From: Synchiropus splendidus
Taxonomy: Eukaryota > Chordata > Actinopteri > Syngnathiformes > Callionymidae
Length of the DNA: 64,000 bases
Direction: 5' to 3'
NCBI RefSeq assembly: GCF_027744825.2
Contig: NC_071343.1
Coordinates: forward strand, 16,612,366-16,676,365
A model generated the notes under the pieces. It did not search any database. It was not told the origin of the DNA and worked only from the letters and a program-made list of their open reading frames with translations. Each line of letters begins with the position of its first letter. Position 1 is the first letter of the stretch. Of this stretch, positions 25,382 through 37,415 are shown one piece after another. The position numbers were made by a program, and so were the translations under genes.

Positions 25382-28300
25382 ATGGCGGCGTTCCGGGGAT
25401 CTTCATCAAGATGGTTTTTTACCCGGGATCAGTTGGAGAACACCCCGTCCCGCCGTTGTGGAGTCGAGCCCGACCGGGAGCTTTCATATCGCCAGCAAGC
25501 GGCGAACCTGATCCAAGACATGGGTCAAAGATTGAATGTGTATCCTTGGTGTGCGCCGCTCGCGACTTACAGGCCCGTTAGCTTGGACTGTTACGGGGAC
25601 GTCTGCTTACGTGAGAACAGATGCGTCGTGGTTTTGTGTTATATTGTAACCTGTTTATGGTTATAATTCGGACTTTTATGAGTAACTGGAGCGCGAGCGG
25701 CATTTATTGACATTATTACTCCGTGTAGCTACGTAGCATGCTACACGGGCCTGAAGGTAACTGGAGCCGCATGCGTCGCCTGGTCCTGCTCTCGCTAGCT
25801 CTCTCTCTCTCTCTTGCTCACACGCATATGGACTTTTACCGAATGTTCTGGGCTTCACACGAGGGTTGAGGTATTAACGCGCGGTAAAATCACAGCTATT
25901 TCGTCCAACAGCGACGGACACGCTGACGCAGTTTCAACATTTGTCGTTGCTACAGTGTGAATGAATGCGGCTACTTTAACTTAAAAATCCAAATCTTTTC
26001 CCTTGACTCGCTTTTCAGCTCCCAACTGACAATAAATACAGCAATTGTTTACATGCATAGGTTTTATATGCACCACTCCTTCACCAAGTTTCATCGAAAT
26101 GTGAGTATTGAAGCTTTAAAACGACGATTTTTCATCCACAATTGCATGTAACCCCCCATTTTTGCTGCAGACAATATCTCCTACTACCTTGTTTCTGGCT
26201 GCTAAAGTGGAGGAGCAACCACGCAAACTTGAACATGTGATCAAGGTTGCACATGCTTGTCTGAACCCCCAAGAATCTCCACTTGACACGAAAAGTAATG
26301 TAAGTGTGGTCGACACGTGTATCCATGTGTGTTCTGTTTCTCACCTGCTGTTTCACTCTTTGATCGTGGCTTCCCTTTTGGACCACCGTAGCGTGCTATA
26401 CGTTACTCTTCCAACCAGCTGTTGGTTTGTTCCAAACAGCATACACTACCAACACTTGACGTTAAATATGAAATAGCCTCTGTGTGTAAAGCTTTGGCAA
26501 TTTTAAAGTCACTTGTTGGTTAAGGCTTTTAGACTCATTACAATTGTTATGTAATGACTGTCTATCAAACTTCAGGCATACCTCCAGCAAGCTCAAGAGC
26601 TGGTGATACTTGAATCCATAGTGCTGCAGTCCCTGGGTGAGTAGTGGCGGCCTGAGTGGATGACTTGAGAGAGCGAGAGATCGCAATGCTTGCTTTTCGT
26701 CTCAACTGCTTAGAATTTACATGAGATGTTTGATTGAAACGTGCCGAGCTGGCATGTTTTACCCATCTAGAACAATGCCGACTTTTTTTTTCCCTTCTTC
26801 TTCCCATGTTTTGTTTGTGGTGTCTAAATGTAGATCCTGATCGGATTCAATTGCCTTTATTCTTTCCACAATGGGCAAGGTTGACTGTAATAGTTGAAAT
26901 TAATCTGACCACTGCACATTGTCCCATGTGGAGATTCAACTATGACATACTGAACGAATTGATATTGTGTTTATGCTGATATTGTACTTGTTTAAGATAA
27001 GATTTTGTGAAGAGACTCATGAAATTCACGATATCACTGCCACAACTACCTGTGTAGTTATCCATGTCAATAGCTTTTTTGATATCACACATGGAAGTTG
27101 TTTTACCTAAATTGTGGTGGGGCGACATACTATTATAGTAAGGTATAGGTATAGTATATGCAAGGGAGATTACTTTTTTTAACTATGTTTTTATAAATAC
27201 ATTTTGACTCTGAAGGTTTCAAATGTCTTCAAATAAAAATGGTATGTGTTTTTAGGTATCATATGTATTTTGTATCATAATGGATATTGCCATTCGTCCA
27301 TAATTTGTTCTGATTTTATTATGACACCGTATTGCCCAGCCTGGAATTCAATATTGGGGTGCAGTCTCTATCTTATACTGAACGGAAGCAATGTTTATTT
27401 CATATTAACCTCCATTAAGGTGTTTCATGTTGGGAGGGAATGGGGTTGAGCATGTGGAAACTGCCTACCTGATTTCATTGTGCTACATAATGACATGTCA
27501 CCACTCACTTGTTCATGTTGTACTCACCTTTCATGTATTTTGTTACAGGCTTTGAAATAACTATTGATCACCCACACACTGATGTGGTGAAATGTTCCCA
27601 GCTAGTACGAGGTACAGGCTTCTTTCTTTGCTCTTTGTACCCTCCCTTCTTGTCTGTCCCACCTCTGATTGGGGTAGGGAGGGGGTTGGAATTCCATGAT
27701 AGCTCTTCCCTGTAAACACAAATACCGTGTACTTTGAAATGGCTGTCATTGACCACGGTTACATGACGGTTCAGAAAACCCAATTATTGCGTTAGTCTCC
27801 CTTTTTGAAATGCATGTAGACAGCTTGGTCCGAGTATAGGAGAGAAATTTGAATTTCTCTTCGTCGGACTACAGGACCTGGATAATGCGGTCAGTGTCTT
27901 GAGCCTGTAGCTGTATAGCCCAACTAAAGTCAGACTGGGTGATGGTGAGCTTTGTGAGCTTCACCTCCGCAGCGGACGTAAACAAAACGCTCCTCAGCTA
28001 TGAAAATAGCCGCAATAACACATTGTCAAGTAGTCACCAGTCACTATGACGTTGATCTGCTGCTGCTGATCAGTCAACCATAGTACAGTACAACAGTCTG
28101 ATACGGCTCGTCACCACCCGTCACATCCGTGGTCTTGCTCTATTGAACCCGGAGGACTTGAAGAACTCATGGATGTGACATTACTCAATATGAATTGTTA
28201 TCGCTCCACTGTATGTAAAATGATAACCTGGCACAATCAGACTGGGCAGCTCAATCGAACTATTGACTCGGTCGGGTTACTCTCCGCATGTAACCGTCGT

Positions 28301-31300
28301 CAGTGATGAACTCCAGCAGTCATATGGCCAAGACAGTTGTAAACGTGTTAATACATGTGTGATAAGGATTCTACCACAGAGTTCTCTCTGTCCACAGTAA
28401 CATAGAATAAAGATAAGATACTGAACAAAACCTCAGTCCAATCACAATATTGTGGACGAGACAGTCAAAAGTGCATTCATATCATCGTGTGTTTCAGAGA
28501 TATGGACACATCCCAGCAGGTCTATTTGAAATGGACGATATTCGTTTTTGTTTGGTGCTTTTCCTTAGAATAGGATTTAATTACAGGATTGACATGGAAA
28601 TCATTCTCTCACCAGAAGATTCATGATTTTCTTCTGTGTTGTCTCTGTCTTGCAGCAAGCAAGGATCTGGCTCAGACTTCCTATTTCATGGCTACCAACA
28701 GGTTGTTATCCTGCCACTACTTTGTTGCACTTTGACTGCACACCATAGCTTCCTGTTATGCAGGGTACCCTTTCAGTGTCCAACTGGCCCTTGCACTGGT
28801 GGTTGTTGGGACGCTTGCCTCCTCCCCTCCCTGAATCAAAAGGGCGGTGGGACCGGGTGGCCTGTGGCGTTTCCGGCCCCAGTCGCAGTGCGGTGTATTG
28901 TACAAGGGACCACATGTTGGCACAGATGGGTTGAATGCAAGATGCGAAGTGTAGTGGTGCGCTTGAAAGCCACATGTTTTTTCGGTTGCGAAAAAAGTGC
29001 ATAATTCTAAAACAAAGACACTTTGGTAGCCTGAATAGCAGCTAAAGATTTCACAGATGTAAACATTTCTCGTAGAAGTCCTTCCGGTAAGTACAGCAAA
29101 GTAATTTTTTTTCAATTCTCTTTTCCTTATCCATTTGTTTAGCGTGTATATATCCTTAAATCTGTCTTTAAATACTCATCTTCCTTTTTCTAGCTATTCT
29201 CTGTTGACAAATGTGATGATGCTTGATAAGGTTTTTACCCATTAAGGACCTGCAAAATAGAAATGACAACATAGGCTCGACACAATCTGTTGAAGTTGAG
29301 TCCTGAAAAAATGCTCTGCCTCTATTTGTTACTTAGTGTTATTGTTTTATTGTTATTTTAAAGCTGCCATCATACCAAATGAGAACCCTTAAGAAGATTT
29401 TCATTTTAAGTTGTAATCGTGATGTTTTTCTGACATCCTTCTATTGACATATTTTCATTTGGGTCCTTAAAGGGTGCATAATAGTTTATTTGAGGCAGCC
29501 TGATCTTGTCTTTCAATTACACCTGTCTCAATATTTTGTGAAAAGAAGAATGTTCTGTTCACTTTTTTTCTTACTTCCTGTGCATGTGTATTTACGTGTA
29601 TGTCCTCGTGTGTAATGATTTAGTTGGTTACTATAAAAGTCTGTTCATATACCACACATCCATTAATTTTAGAGGCGTTTAATTTGAAATCTATTTTAGT
29701 GGTTGATCATGGACAAAGTGCTGACGTGTCTTATTACGCAAGCTTGCGAATGCTGACCAAGCACAGTCTTTACTTCTATTTCTGAGAACGTTTTTTGTCA
29801 ATTACAAAATCCATCGTTTCATTTGGATACAGTTCATTTTGATTTATTTAATGACTGGATGACTGAATCTCACCACCCACGGTCATTGTGTGTTGCTAGT
29901 ATTCTTTGCTCATCACATGACTAGATTTGCACTATGGTTAGTTGGATTTTTTTTTTTTCTTAAACCACAATGGCAGACCGTAGCTCAAATAAATGGCACG
30001 TGAACTGTACGATGGAAGAACTAAGTTGTTGCTTTTATTTAATTATGAAATTTGAGCAAGTGTTGCTTTACTGGTGTACTAATATTGGTCGCTCCCTTTG
30101 CTGTTTTTCTTTCTCTCTTTATCGAAATATGTGGACTCCTCGGCCACCTCGCCTGCCCATTACAGTCTCCACCTCACAACCTTCTGCCTCCAGTACAAAC
30201 CCACTGTGATCGCCTGCGTGTGCATCCACCTCGCCTGCAAGTGGTCCAACTGGGAAATCCCAGTTTCTACTGATGGGAAACACTGGTGGGAGTATGTGGA
30301 CAACTCTGTCACGCTGGAGCTTTTAGATGGTATGTCAGCCTCTTCTGCATTGTTCATCTCTTGGCAGCTGATGCTAATTGTTTTGTTGCAGAATTGACCC
30401 ACGAGTTCCTGCAGATTCTTGAGAAGACGCCCAGCAGGTTAAAGAGAATACGCAACTGGAGGGTGAGTGACTCATCTCCTTTATTCCCTTTTCATATCAA
30501 ACGGCTTCAGTGTCATTAAAACGGGCATTTCTTTTATCCTCAAGGCAACACAGGCAGCCAAAAAGCCGAAATCCGGAAGCACTCAGCTTTTAGACAACTC
30601 CTTCCCTGGCCCCTCTGTGCTCCAGGACCATGCCCTTGGTGAGAGCTCTCTGATGGGAACTTTTGCAAAACCTGGCTCCACCTTCACTGTGCCCATGCCT
30701 GGCCAGTCCGGAGATGCCCACATGTCTCTGAACACTTTGGTGGGCACATACAACCCAGCCAGCCAGAGTGAGTGGCCGCAGAGCCGGCCAGCCGGATACC
30801 CGCCGTCCTGTGTCAAGCAGGAGCCTCTTAGCCCCCTTCAGCAGGAGCATCCGCTTTCCCTGCAGCCTTCAGCTTTACTTCAACAGTCATCCACGTGCAA
30901 GACTGAGAAGACAGAGGTGCACTCAGTCAAGCAGGAACAGAAGGGATCTGATCGGGGGAGGCATGCCACCTCCTTTGCTCCCCCACCAGCTCATCCCTCC
31001 CCGGCTCAGAAACTGTCTCTGGACAAGTACAGGGAGAAACACACAGCGGAACTTTCTAGTCAGAAAACTGCTGACAGTGATGTAAAGGGGGACTATTCAT
31101 ATTCCTCTGCGACCAGTGCGGCGTGTACCAGCCAAGTAGAGCACAGAAAACATTCGCAACCAATGTCTCAGCACGCACCAGGGGGCAGCGCGAGCATTAA
31201 TGCCTCCCCCTTGAAGAGCAAAGCTTCCTCCTCATCCTCAAGTCGCCACCACGGTGAGAAGCGCGACAAAGGTTCACTGAAGCTTCGCCTGCCCGTCCCT

Positions 31301-31967
31301 GGTTCTGGCAGTGGCTCTCAGCTTGATCGAGGAGCGGCGCAGAGCAAAGACGAGCTGAAGATGAAGATAAAAGTGACGTCGTCCGAGCGCCACAGCTCCT
31401 CAGACGAAGCCACTAGTAAAAGCAAACATTCCAGCCCTCTTGTGAGCAAGGAAAAGGCGCATCGCGCCGCGGAGCACAACCCTCATCGCCATCACAAACA
31501 CAGTCACTCTAATCCCAACTCACACAGCGGAAATGGACGTGGAGTCCCCGAAGGCAGCCCTGGAGGCCTCCTTCGAACTCCTCCGGGACTTATCCACATG
31601 GAAGGGCAGAGCCTTTCTCACCCCGGATCTAGCTTCCCTTCATCTCGCAAGAGGAATAACCCGGACTCCAGTCACAACCACCACTCCTCCTCCAGTTCTT
31701 GCTCCAAGCTGAGCAAAATCAACAAGGGCGGCACTGGTGCTGCAGGTACCTCTTTTTCTCCCCATCCTTCTCTTCCTCCTTGCTTCTCTCCTTTACTGCA
31801 GTGAGTTTCATCTGCCTTACATCTCTATGGTTAACCACCCCCTATCTCCCCCCTCTTCCTTATTCTTGTTTCCTCCCCTCGTGTTCCACCCAGGTGGGCT
31901 TCGGACCTCTCAGCAGTTCCTTCCTCCTAGTGAATCACCACATGAATTGGGGGAGCAGAGACACTGA
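25382..31967 (+). CDS. CCNT2: CCNT2, cyclin T2, P-TEFb regulatory subunit
   Basis: Cyclin T2 pairs with CDK9 to form P-TEFb, a nuclear kinase that releases paused RNA polymerase II. Exons: 25382-25539, 26019-26100, 26171-26299, 26576-26636, 27549-27611, 28656-28701, 30166-30329, 30392-30462, 30545-31745, 31894-31967. All phases agree and give about 682 residues. The N terminus [20 protein letters not shown] and the two cyclin folds (about residues 10-250; [31 protein letters not shown]) are near identical to vertebrate CCNT2. The position homologous to cyclin T1 Cys261 is Thr260 (NWRATQAAKK), as expected for T2 rather than T1. Exon 9 carries the low-complexity tail: [24 protein letters not shown], and a His-rich run near RHHKHSHS that in the family binds the polymerase C-terminal domain. 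The last exon gives a short end ([11 protein letters not shown]...GEQRH). Reading through the 148-nt last intron would stop at 31804. The carboxyl end is the least certain part. Confidence 0.94.
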
Positions 31968-32086
31968 GTCGTCCTTTCTGCAGCCATGTGGAAGTGGCAC
32001 CAAACTACTATGCTTGCCTCCTTGTTAAGTGCCCTAAGAAAATAACTGATAAACCCTTTACTGAGAAGCAGAAGAGAACGGTCTGC

Positions 32087-32092
32087 AATAAA
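32087..32092 (+). terminator. CCNT2: CCNT2 polyadenylation signal AATAAA
   Basis: The first canonical AATAAA after the CCNT2 stop, 120 bp downstream of it. The longer 3' UTRs known for the family are possible, and a weaker AATATAAAG lies near 32520. Confidence 0.5.
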
Positions 32093-33033
32093 TTGTACTT
32101 TTCCTTTTGAGACTGAAGAGAAAGATTGGAACACTTCATTATCTTGAGATGTGATGCTTCCGTTTTTTTTTTTTTTTTTGTTGGTATTGATGTTCTCCTT
32201 TCTGCTCAAATTGACAGAAGCGAGTGGGGTGTGGTGGCTTTATGAGTGTTCCTTCTTATATTTAAACAGATTATGAGGTCCTTCCAAATTTTCAGCCTGT
32301 AAGGTCTTAGTTTCCCACTGAGATAAACAGAGGCCAGCTGGAGATGGGTTGTGTTTGAAAGCATTCCTTTCAGTTCTGGTTTGAAGCACCGTTCATTTCC
32401 TTTTTTTTTTATTTGATACAGTCTGTGTGATATGCATGTTTCAATCATGAAAGGGGTGTAAAAGGAGACTCTTGCTGTAAAAGTGAAGATAAATGTACAT
32501 ACGTTTTTGTATGTGAGAATATAAAGATTATATTATGACTACTCAGGTTTGGAGCAGATTGTAACTACGTCGGCCCGAAAAAAACCTTTTATTGAACAGC
32601 AAATGGATTACGACTGACCTCAGTGTGATGTTTTACCTGCAGAGGGCGCTGTATGAACCTTTGAATGCCAAGTATGCTCCAGTGATCAAAGCGTAAAAGG
32701 AGTAACATATTTGAAACTCCAAAGATGCCATAGCCTCCTCCGTATTCAAAATAAATCCTGAATTGTACACGGTTGTCTTTTTGTTTAATATATATTATTG
32801 TATCAAATGCTTGATAGATAATGGTAAGATGAGGTGTCTTTCCTGGTGTTGGAACAAAGACAAACTGCAAGTTTAATGCACAATGACATTTCACATCAAC
32901 CTTTTTGATTTGACTGCAAGTTTTTATTATATTGATTTCACAATATTAAACGGCAAACACTGAATGTTGTTCTACAGTGCAACACTCAACTGGTCCAGAT
33001 AGTTGGGATAGACTCCACCCTTTCCACTACATT

Positions 33034-33158
33034 CTTAGTCACTACCAGCAACTGGTAGTTGCTTAGTCACTACCACCTCAATTTCAGGTGGTAATTGAGT
33101 CACCTCAATTTCAGGTGACCTGAAATTGAGGTGACCTGCCTCAATTTCAGGTCACCTC
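33034..33158. repeat. Nested palindrome and direct repeat cluster
   Basis: 33099-33135 is a perfect inverted repeat with 18-bp arms around one central base. The arm motif CCTCAATTTCAGGT recurs directly at about 33076-33090 and 33139-33152, so the cluster has three direct copies and one inverted copy. A second motif, CTTAGTCACTACCA, is repeated at 33034-33047 and 33062-33075, and a small hairpin (CTACCAGCAACTGGTAG) lies between. The arrangement could come from repeated template switching during replication; that origin is inference. Confidence 0.9.
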
Positions 33159-33380
33159 CACTACTTTTGAGGAATGAGTCCCACTCAGAGATATTGAAAT
33201 ACTGTGTATTGATGTTTCCAATTAGTCCAAGCAAGTTGCACACTCACTTCAATGATGTGATCTACTGCGCTTCTCTGCGTACTGAGCAAGTCTGACAGCA
33301 GCTACTGTATATAATTTAAATCTGTATATTTGGTTTAAATGAGTACATGTAATTGCTAAAGCTACTTCTGCAGCTGGAGA

Positions 33381-33530
33381 TGGTGAAGACCTCGTTCATG
33401 ACACGGTGTCCTCATTTTCAGAGCTCAGTAGGTGGCGCTCTTGGTTTAAAAATGTGAGGTTTCATTAAAATTGAAGCCCAACTTCTTAGCACCATCTAGT
33501 GGAAACGAGGACAGTGTTTCACATCACTAG
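33381..33530 (+). mobile_element. hAT-type miniature element, copy 5
   Basis: CTCGTTCATGACACGGTGTC, GTAGGTGGCGCTC, CACCATCTAGTGG and GAGGACAGTGTTTCACATCAC identify the family. Both ends are eroded. It lies between CCNT2 and MAP3K19. Confidence 0.7.
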
Positions 33531-33722
33531 CCTCAGGCTGAAATGTAGGTTGTTCACAGTACCAGACGTAGTTTTACCCACACTGTGCACCATCATGAGA
33601 AAATTCATAATAGATTTGGCCTCTTGTCTGTGCCTTGGCAGATGAGACTACACACAAATATTTTGTTGACTTGGCTCGGGGATCCTTCGGTTTGAGAACG
33701 ATGAGTCTTCAGACTACGGATG

Positions 33723-36700
33723 TCATTTTGTGCTCCTGTGTCTGACAATGAGACCATCTGAACGACAGCTGCGGCGCCTCCTGTCTTGTTCCTGACCTTT
33801 TACGTCACTTTGGCTCTTGGAAATGAAAGAGTGATGCAGCAGTTGCTCTCCAGACGGCCGTAATGTCGGGTCACTGGAAATGACATGAAAAGTGTTGAGG
33901 GTGGGATGCTGCTCTTTGAATGGCGACTGATAACAAAGATCCTACCTGGTCAAGCAGACTTGGACGAAGTCCTTTGCGTGTGTGGAGAATCTGCCGGGCA
34001 AGGAGGGCATTGAACCTTTCTTAGCCCCAATATAGAACAAGGCTGCGACCTTGTCCATGTGTGCCAGTGGTGGTTTCCCTGTGGCCATCTCAAACACTGT
34101 ACATCCCACACTCCATATGTCTGACTTCCTGCCGTATCCTGTCTCGTTGATGACCTGAAGAATAGTGAAAGGATGTCAGCTCATCCCAGGATCAATATTC
34201 AAATGAACTCTCTACCTCTGGTGCCATCCAGTATGGTGTTCCATGGACCGACTTCAAAGGGTCGCAGCTGTCGCCTGCACCGTTGTTCAGGCAGCTAAGT
34301 CGACGGGCGCAGCCGAAGTCTATGAGCTTAATGACTCCACTGGGCATCAACATGAGGTTTTTTCCCTTTATGTCCCGGTGGATGACCCTGTTGAGGTGCA
34401 GGAAGACCACTCCCTCCAGGATCTGCTGGGTATACAGCGCTACGATCTTCTCTGGCAAAGGTCCAAACCTGTGGGTGGAAATAAAACCTGTTGATGGTAA
34501 AAATGTTGACGGTAACTCAGACCCGATTCAGATGAGAAGCACCTCTGAAGGACGCTGGCGATGGAACCTCCTGGGATGTACTCCATGAAGATGGACACCA
34601 CATCATTTTTCAGAGATGTCCCCAGAAAGCCCACTATGTTGTCATGGGTCAGGGTTTTGAGGAGCTCCACTTCCTCACGTAGACGACTGCATTCCATTTT
34701 TGAAGATGTATCCAAGCAAACCTGCTTCACGGCGATCAGCTGACCCTCACTGGTGAGACCACAGTGCACCTGGTGAGGACAACGCCCCATTATATTACGT
34801 TCTGTTAAGCAAACATTTTTATAAAGGGATTCTACAAAACTGGTTCAGAAAGAGTTGAGTGGCAACCGGGCCTTGAACACAGAGGGTCCATAGCAGGCTA
34901 CTGGATATAGCATCACGTAATACCCTTCTTCCCGCTTCAGTCAGTTATAGGCCAAGAAGATCACACTTCCCAACAGCACATCTATTTTGATGGCCGCAAA
35001 AGTAAATCCAAATGGTGTCAAAGACTATTATTGGCAATTGTTGGAAGCAAAAGAGCAGTGTCAGTCTGGCACTGGAGAAAAGTGCCCCTCAGACAACAGT
35101 TTCTCAGGTCCTGAAGAAACTTTTTGCAGTTTCTTTCTCCATTTTCTCCATGACTGTTTTAGTCGTCGTGTTTCAGGTGCTCCACACGTCCCTTCAAAAA
35201 GTGCCAAGTATATAGAATATACATAGTACTATTTGTGAGTGGCAACAAGTAGACATTTACATCTGTGTTTGTCCACTTTTATTTCATTTTTCCAAGTTGA
35301 TCAACAGCAGGAAACTATGACCAGAGCTGCTACCTAAGCTAGAGAAAACGTGGGCTTTTACCTAGTGGTGGGAAACACGGTCCTCATTTTTACGGCCCAG
35401 AAGGTGGCGCTCTGCGTTCAAAAAATGTGTTTTTGAAATTCAATTCGTCGATTTTAGAGAAGACAATATCATCTAGTGGGCGCAGAAAATGAGGACAGTG
35501 ATTTATGAAGCCCTCAAAATGACTCCTGGGTGACAATAAAAAATAATTATTTATGTCTGGGAAAATATATTTGCATGTCATATGTACGTCACATTATATC
35601 TAAAAAGTAGTGATTTTTTTTAATTTCATGGAAATCACCTTCTATTTTGACGAGATATCAACAAAAAAACGACGTCTTTAATTTGAGAGTATATATTAAA
35701 AGCAAGAATGTGAACATGATTTATTAACAAACTGAGGAAGCTAATACTCACAGTACCATACGCTCCACGACCGAGGACCTCACCCCTTGTCCAGGTGATG
35801 GCATCATGAGGAGGAGTGTTGGGAAACCATCCAGTGGATACAGTTGACTGTTCCAATGAATCAAACGTGATGAATTCCTTGATGGACTCCCTTTCACTTG
35901 ACGTGGTGTCTCTCAAACAAAGGCTGCCGGGACTCCAGGACAAATGTGTCTCGTCCATTGAAATGAGCTCCTCTGCCAGGCATCTCAACAGGTCATCAGT
36001 GAGTGGTCCTTCACCCGCCTCGTTCACAAACTTCTCATGGACTGGATGCGTGTGAGATGTGGATGGGTTACCCTGGGAAGTCTCCGGTTGAGGTATGAAG
36101 ACCTCTGGGACTGGCTTCTTACTCTGTATCTTCACCGTGTCCTTGAGAGACACGTTGAATGTCTTGTCATCTAAAGCCGTAGTTTGCGATGACGTGACAT
36201 TGTTTTCCAGACCGTGACCTATTTTATGGCCACTTTCTGAGGCCTGTAGCTGTGGAGGAGCATTCCTCCTGTTGGACTTTGGCTTTCTTGTAGAACATGT
36301 GTGAGGAGGTTTCACTCTGGGAGGAGAAGGTTTGTTTTTGCTCTTGGAAGAAACGATCACACTCACCACTGTGCTTCTTTTTCCTTTTGCTTGTCTTTGC
36401 TTCGGAGTGGACTGGCCCGGATCAGTTCTGCCGATGAGCCGCTTCAGCTCTAATTCAGATGGACAACCAGGGCACTTCCTGCTCACCGTTTTGGACGCTA
36501 CGTGCTGTAAAGTCGATGGGGTGTTTGACTCACAAGGGGCAGCATTGACGCCTTTTCCTGGTGATTTCACCAGAACGTTTGATGATTCAGAGTTCCTGAT
36601 AGTCGGACGTTTTAAATGCTGTGACGAAGAATGGCTGGGATTTGACACAGTTTTGGCTCTTAGGTGACTTGATATTCCCAAGTTCTCGGCAGGGTTGTTT

Positions 36701-37372
36701 GTCTCCACTTGATTCAATCCATCATTCATAGCTTGTTTGTAATAGATGTTTTCCTCTGAAGCAAAGCAAAAAATTGACTTGACATCTTCACCACCATGGA
36801 TTACATCAGAGGGCGAGACATCAAAGAAGTCAGTGGTTGTCTCTTGCTGTTTAATGGAAAATCTCAAGGCTTTATCCTCCTTACACTTGGATGTGAAAGG
36901 CTCCTTGTCCAAAATATCTGCTCTGCATTGTACAACATGTTGTTTGAAGTCCAGAGTAGATACAGAAGTCCTCCAGTTTCCATTGTCCTCTATGTAAATC
37001 GAACTCCCGCTGCTGGAGCCACTCTCTTCACTTCCATATTTCGATGGCAAGGGGCGATAATGCTGAGTAGTATTCGGCACAAAGTGAGGCCTTGGGCTGA
37101 TGGGCTTCAACAGCCGACGATGCCTCGGGACAGGGAAGGCCACGCTGCCTTGTGTTCTCCCCTCTAATGGCTCCAACAGCTTAGGTGTTCCCGAACCCTT
37201 TGAGAAATTCAGTCAGTGATTTTCTGATGTAAAACTGACAGCAGTGATCTTCTTAAGAACCCACCTTTTGTTTGCTTGAACCTTCATCAAAACCCAGACC
37301 TGTGGACACAAAGAGTTCATATAGATATTGATCCTTAAAATAAATAAATATATCAAAATTCCACTGATGCGC

Positions 37373-37415
<43 letters not shown>

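Larger units (their letters stand above)
31968..33722. other. Tail-to-tail intergenic region between CCNT2 and MAP3K19
   Basis: This 1.75-kb stretch holds the 3' UTRs of the two convergent genes. It contains a 19-bp T run (32161-32179), nested palindromes at 33034-33158 and a hAT-type miniature element at 33381-33530. No coding region or RNA gene is supported. Confidence 0.6.

Noticed and set aside
28636..29115. Overlapping 98-122 codon frames on both strands in CCNT2 intron 6
   Set aside because: The plus frame runs out of CCNT2 exon 6 through its donor into the intron. The minus frames are shadows without motifs.
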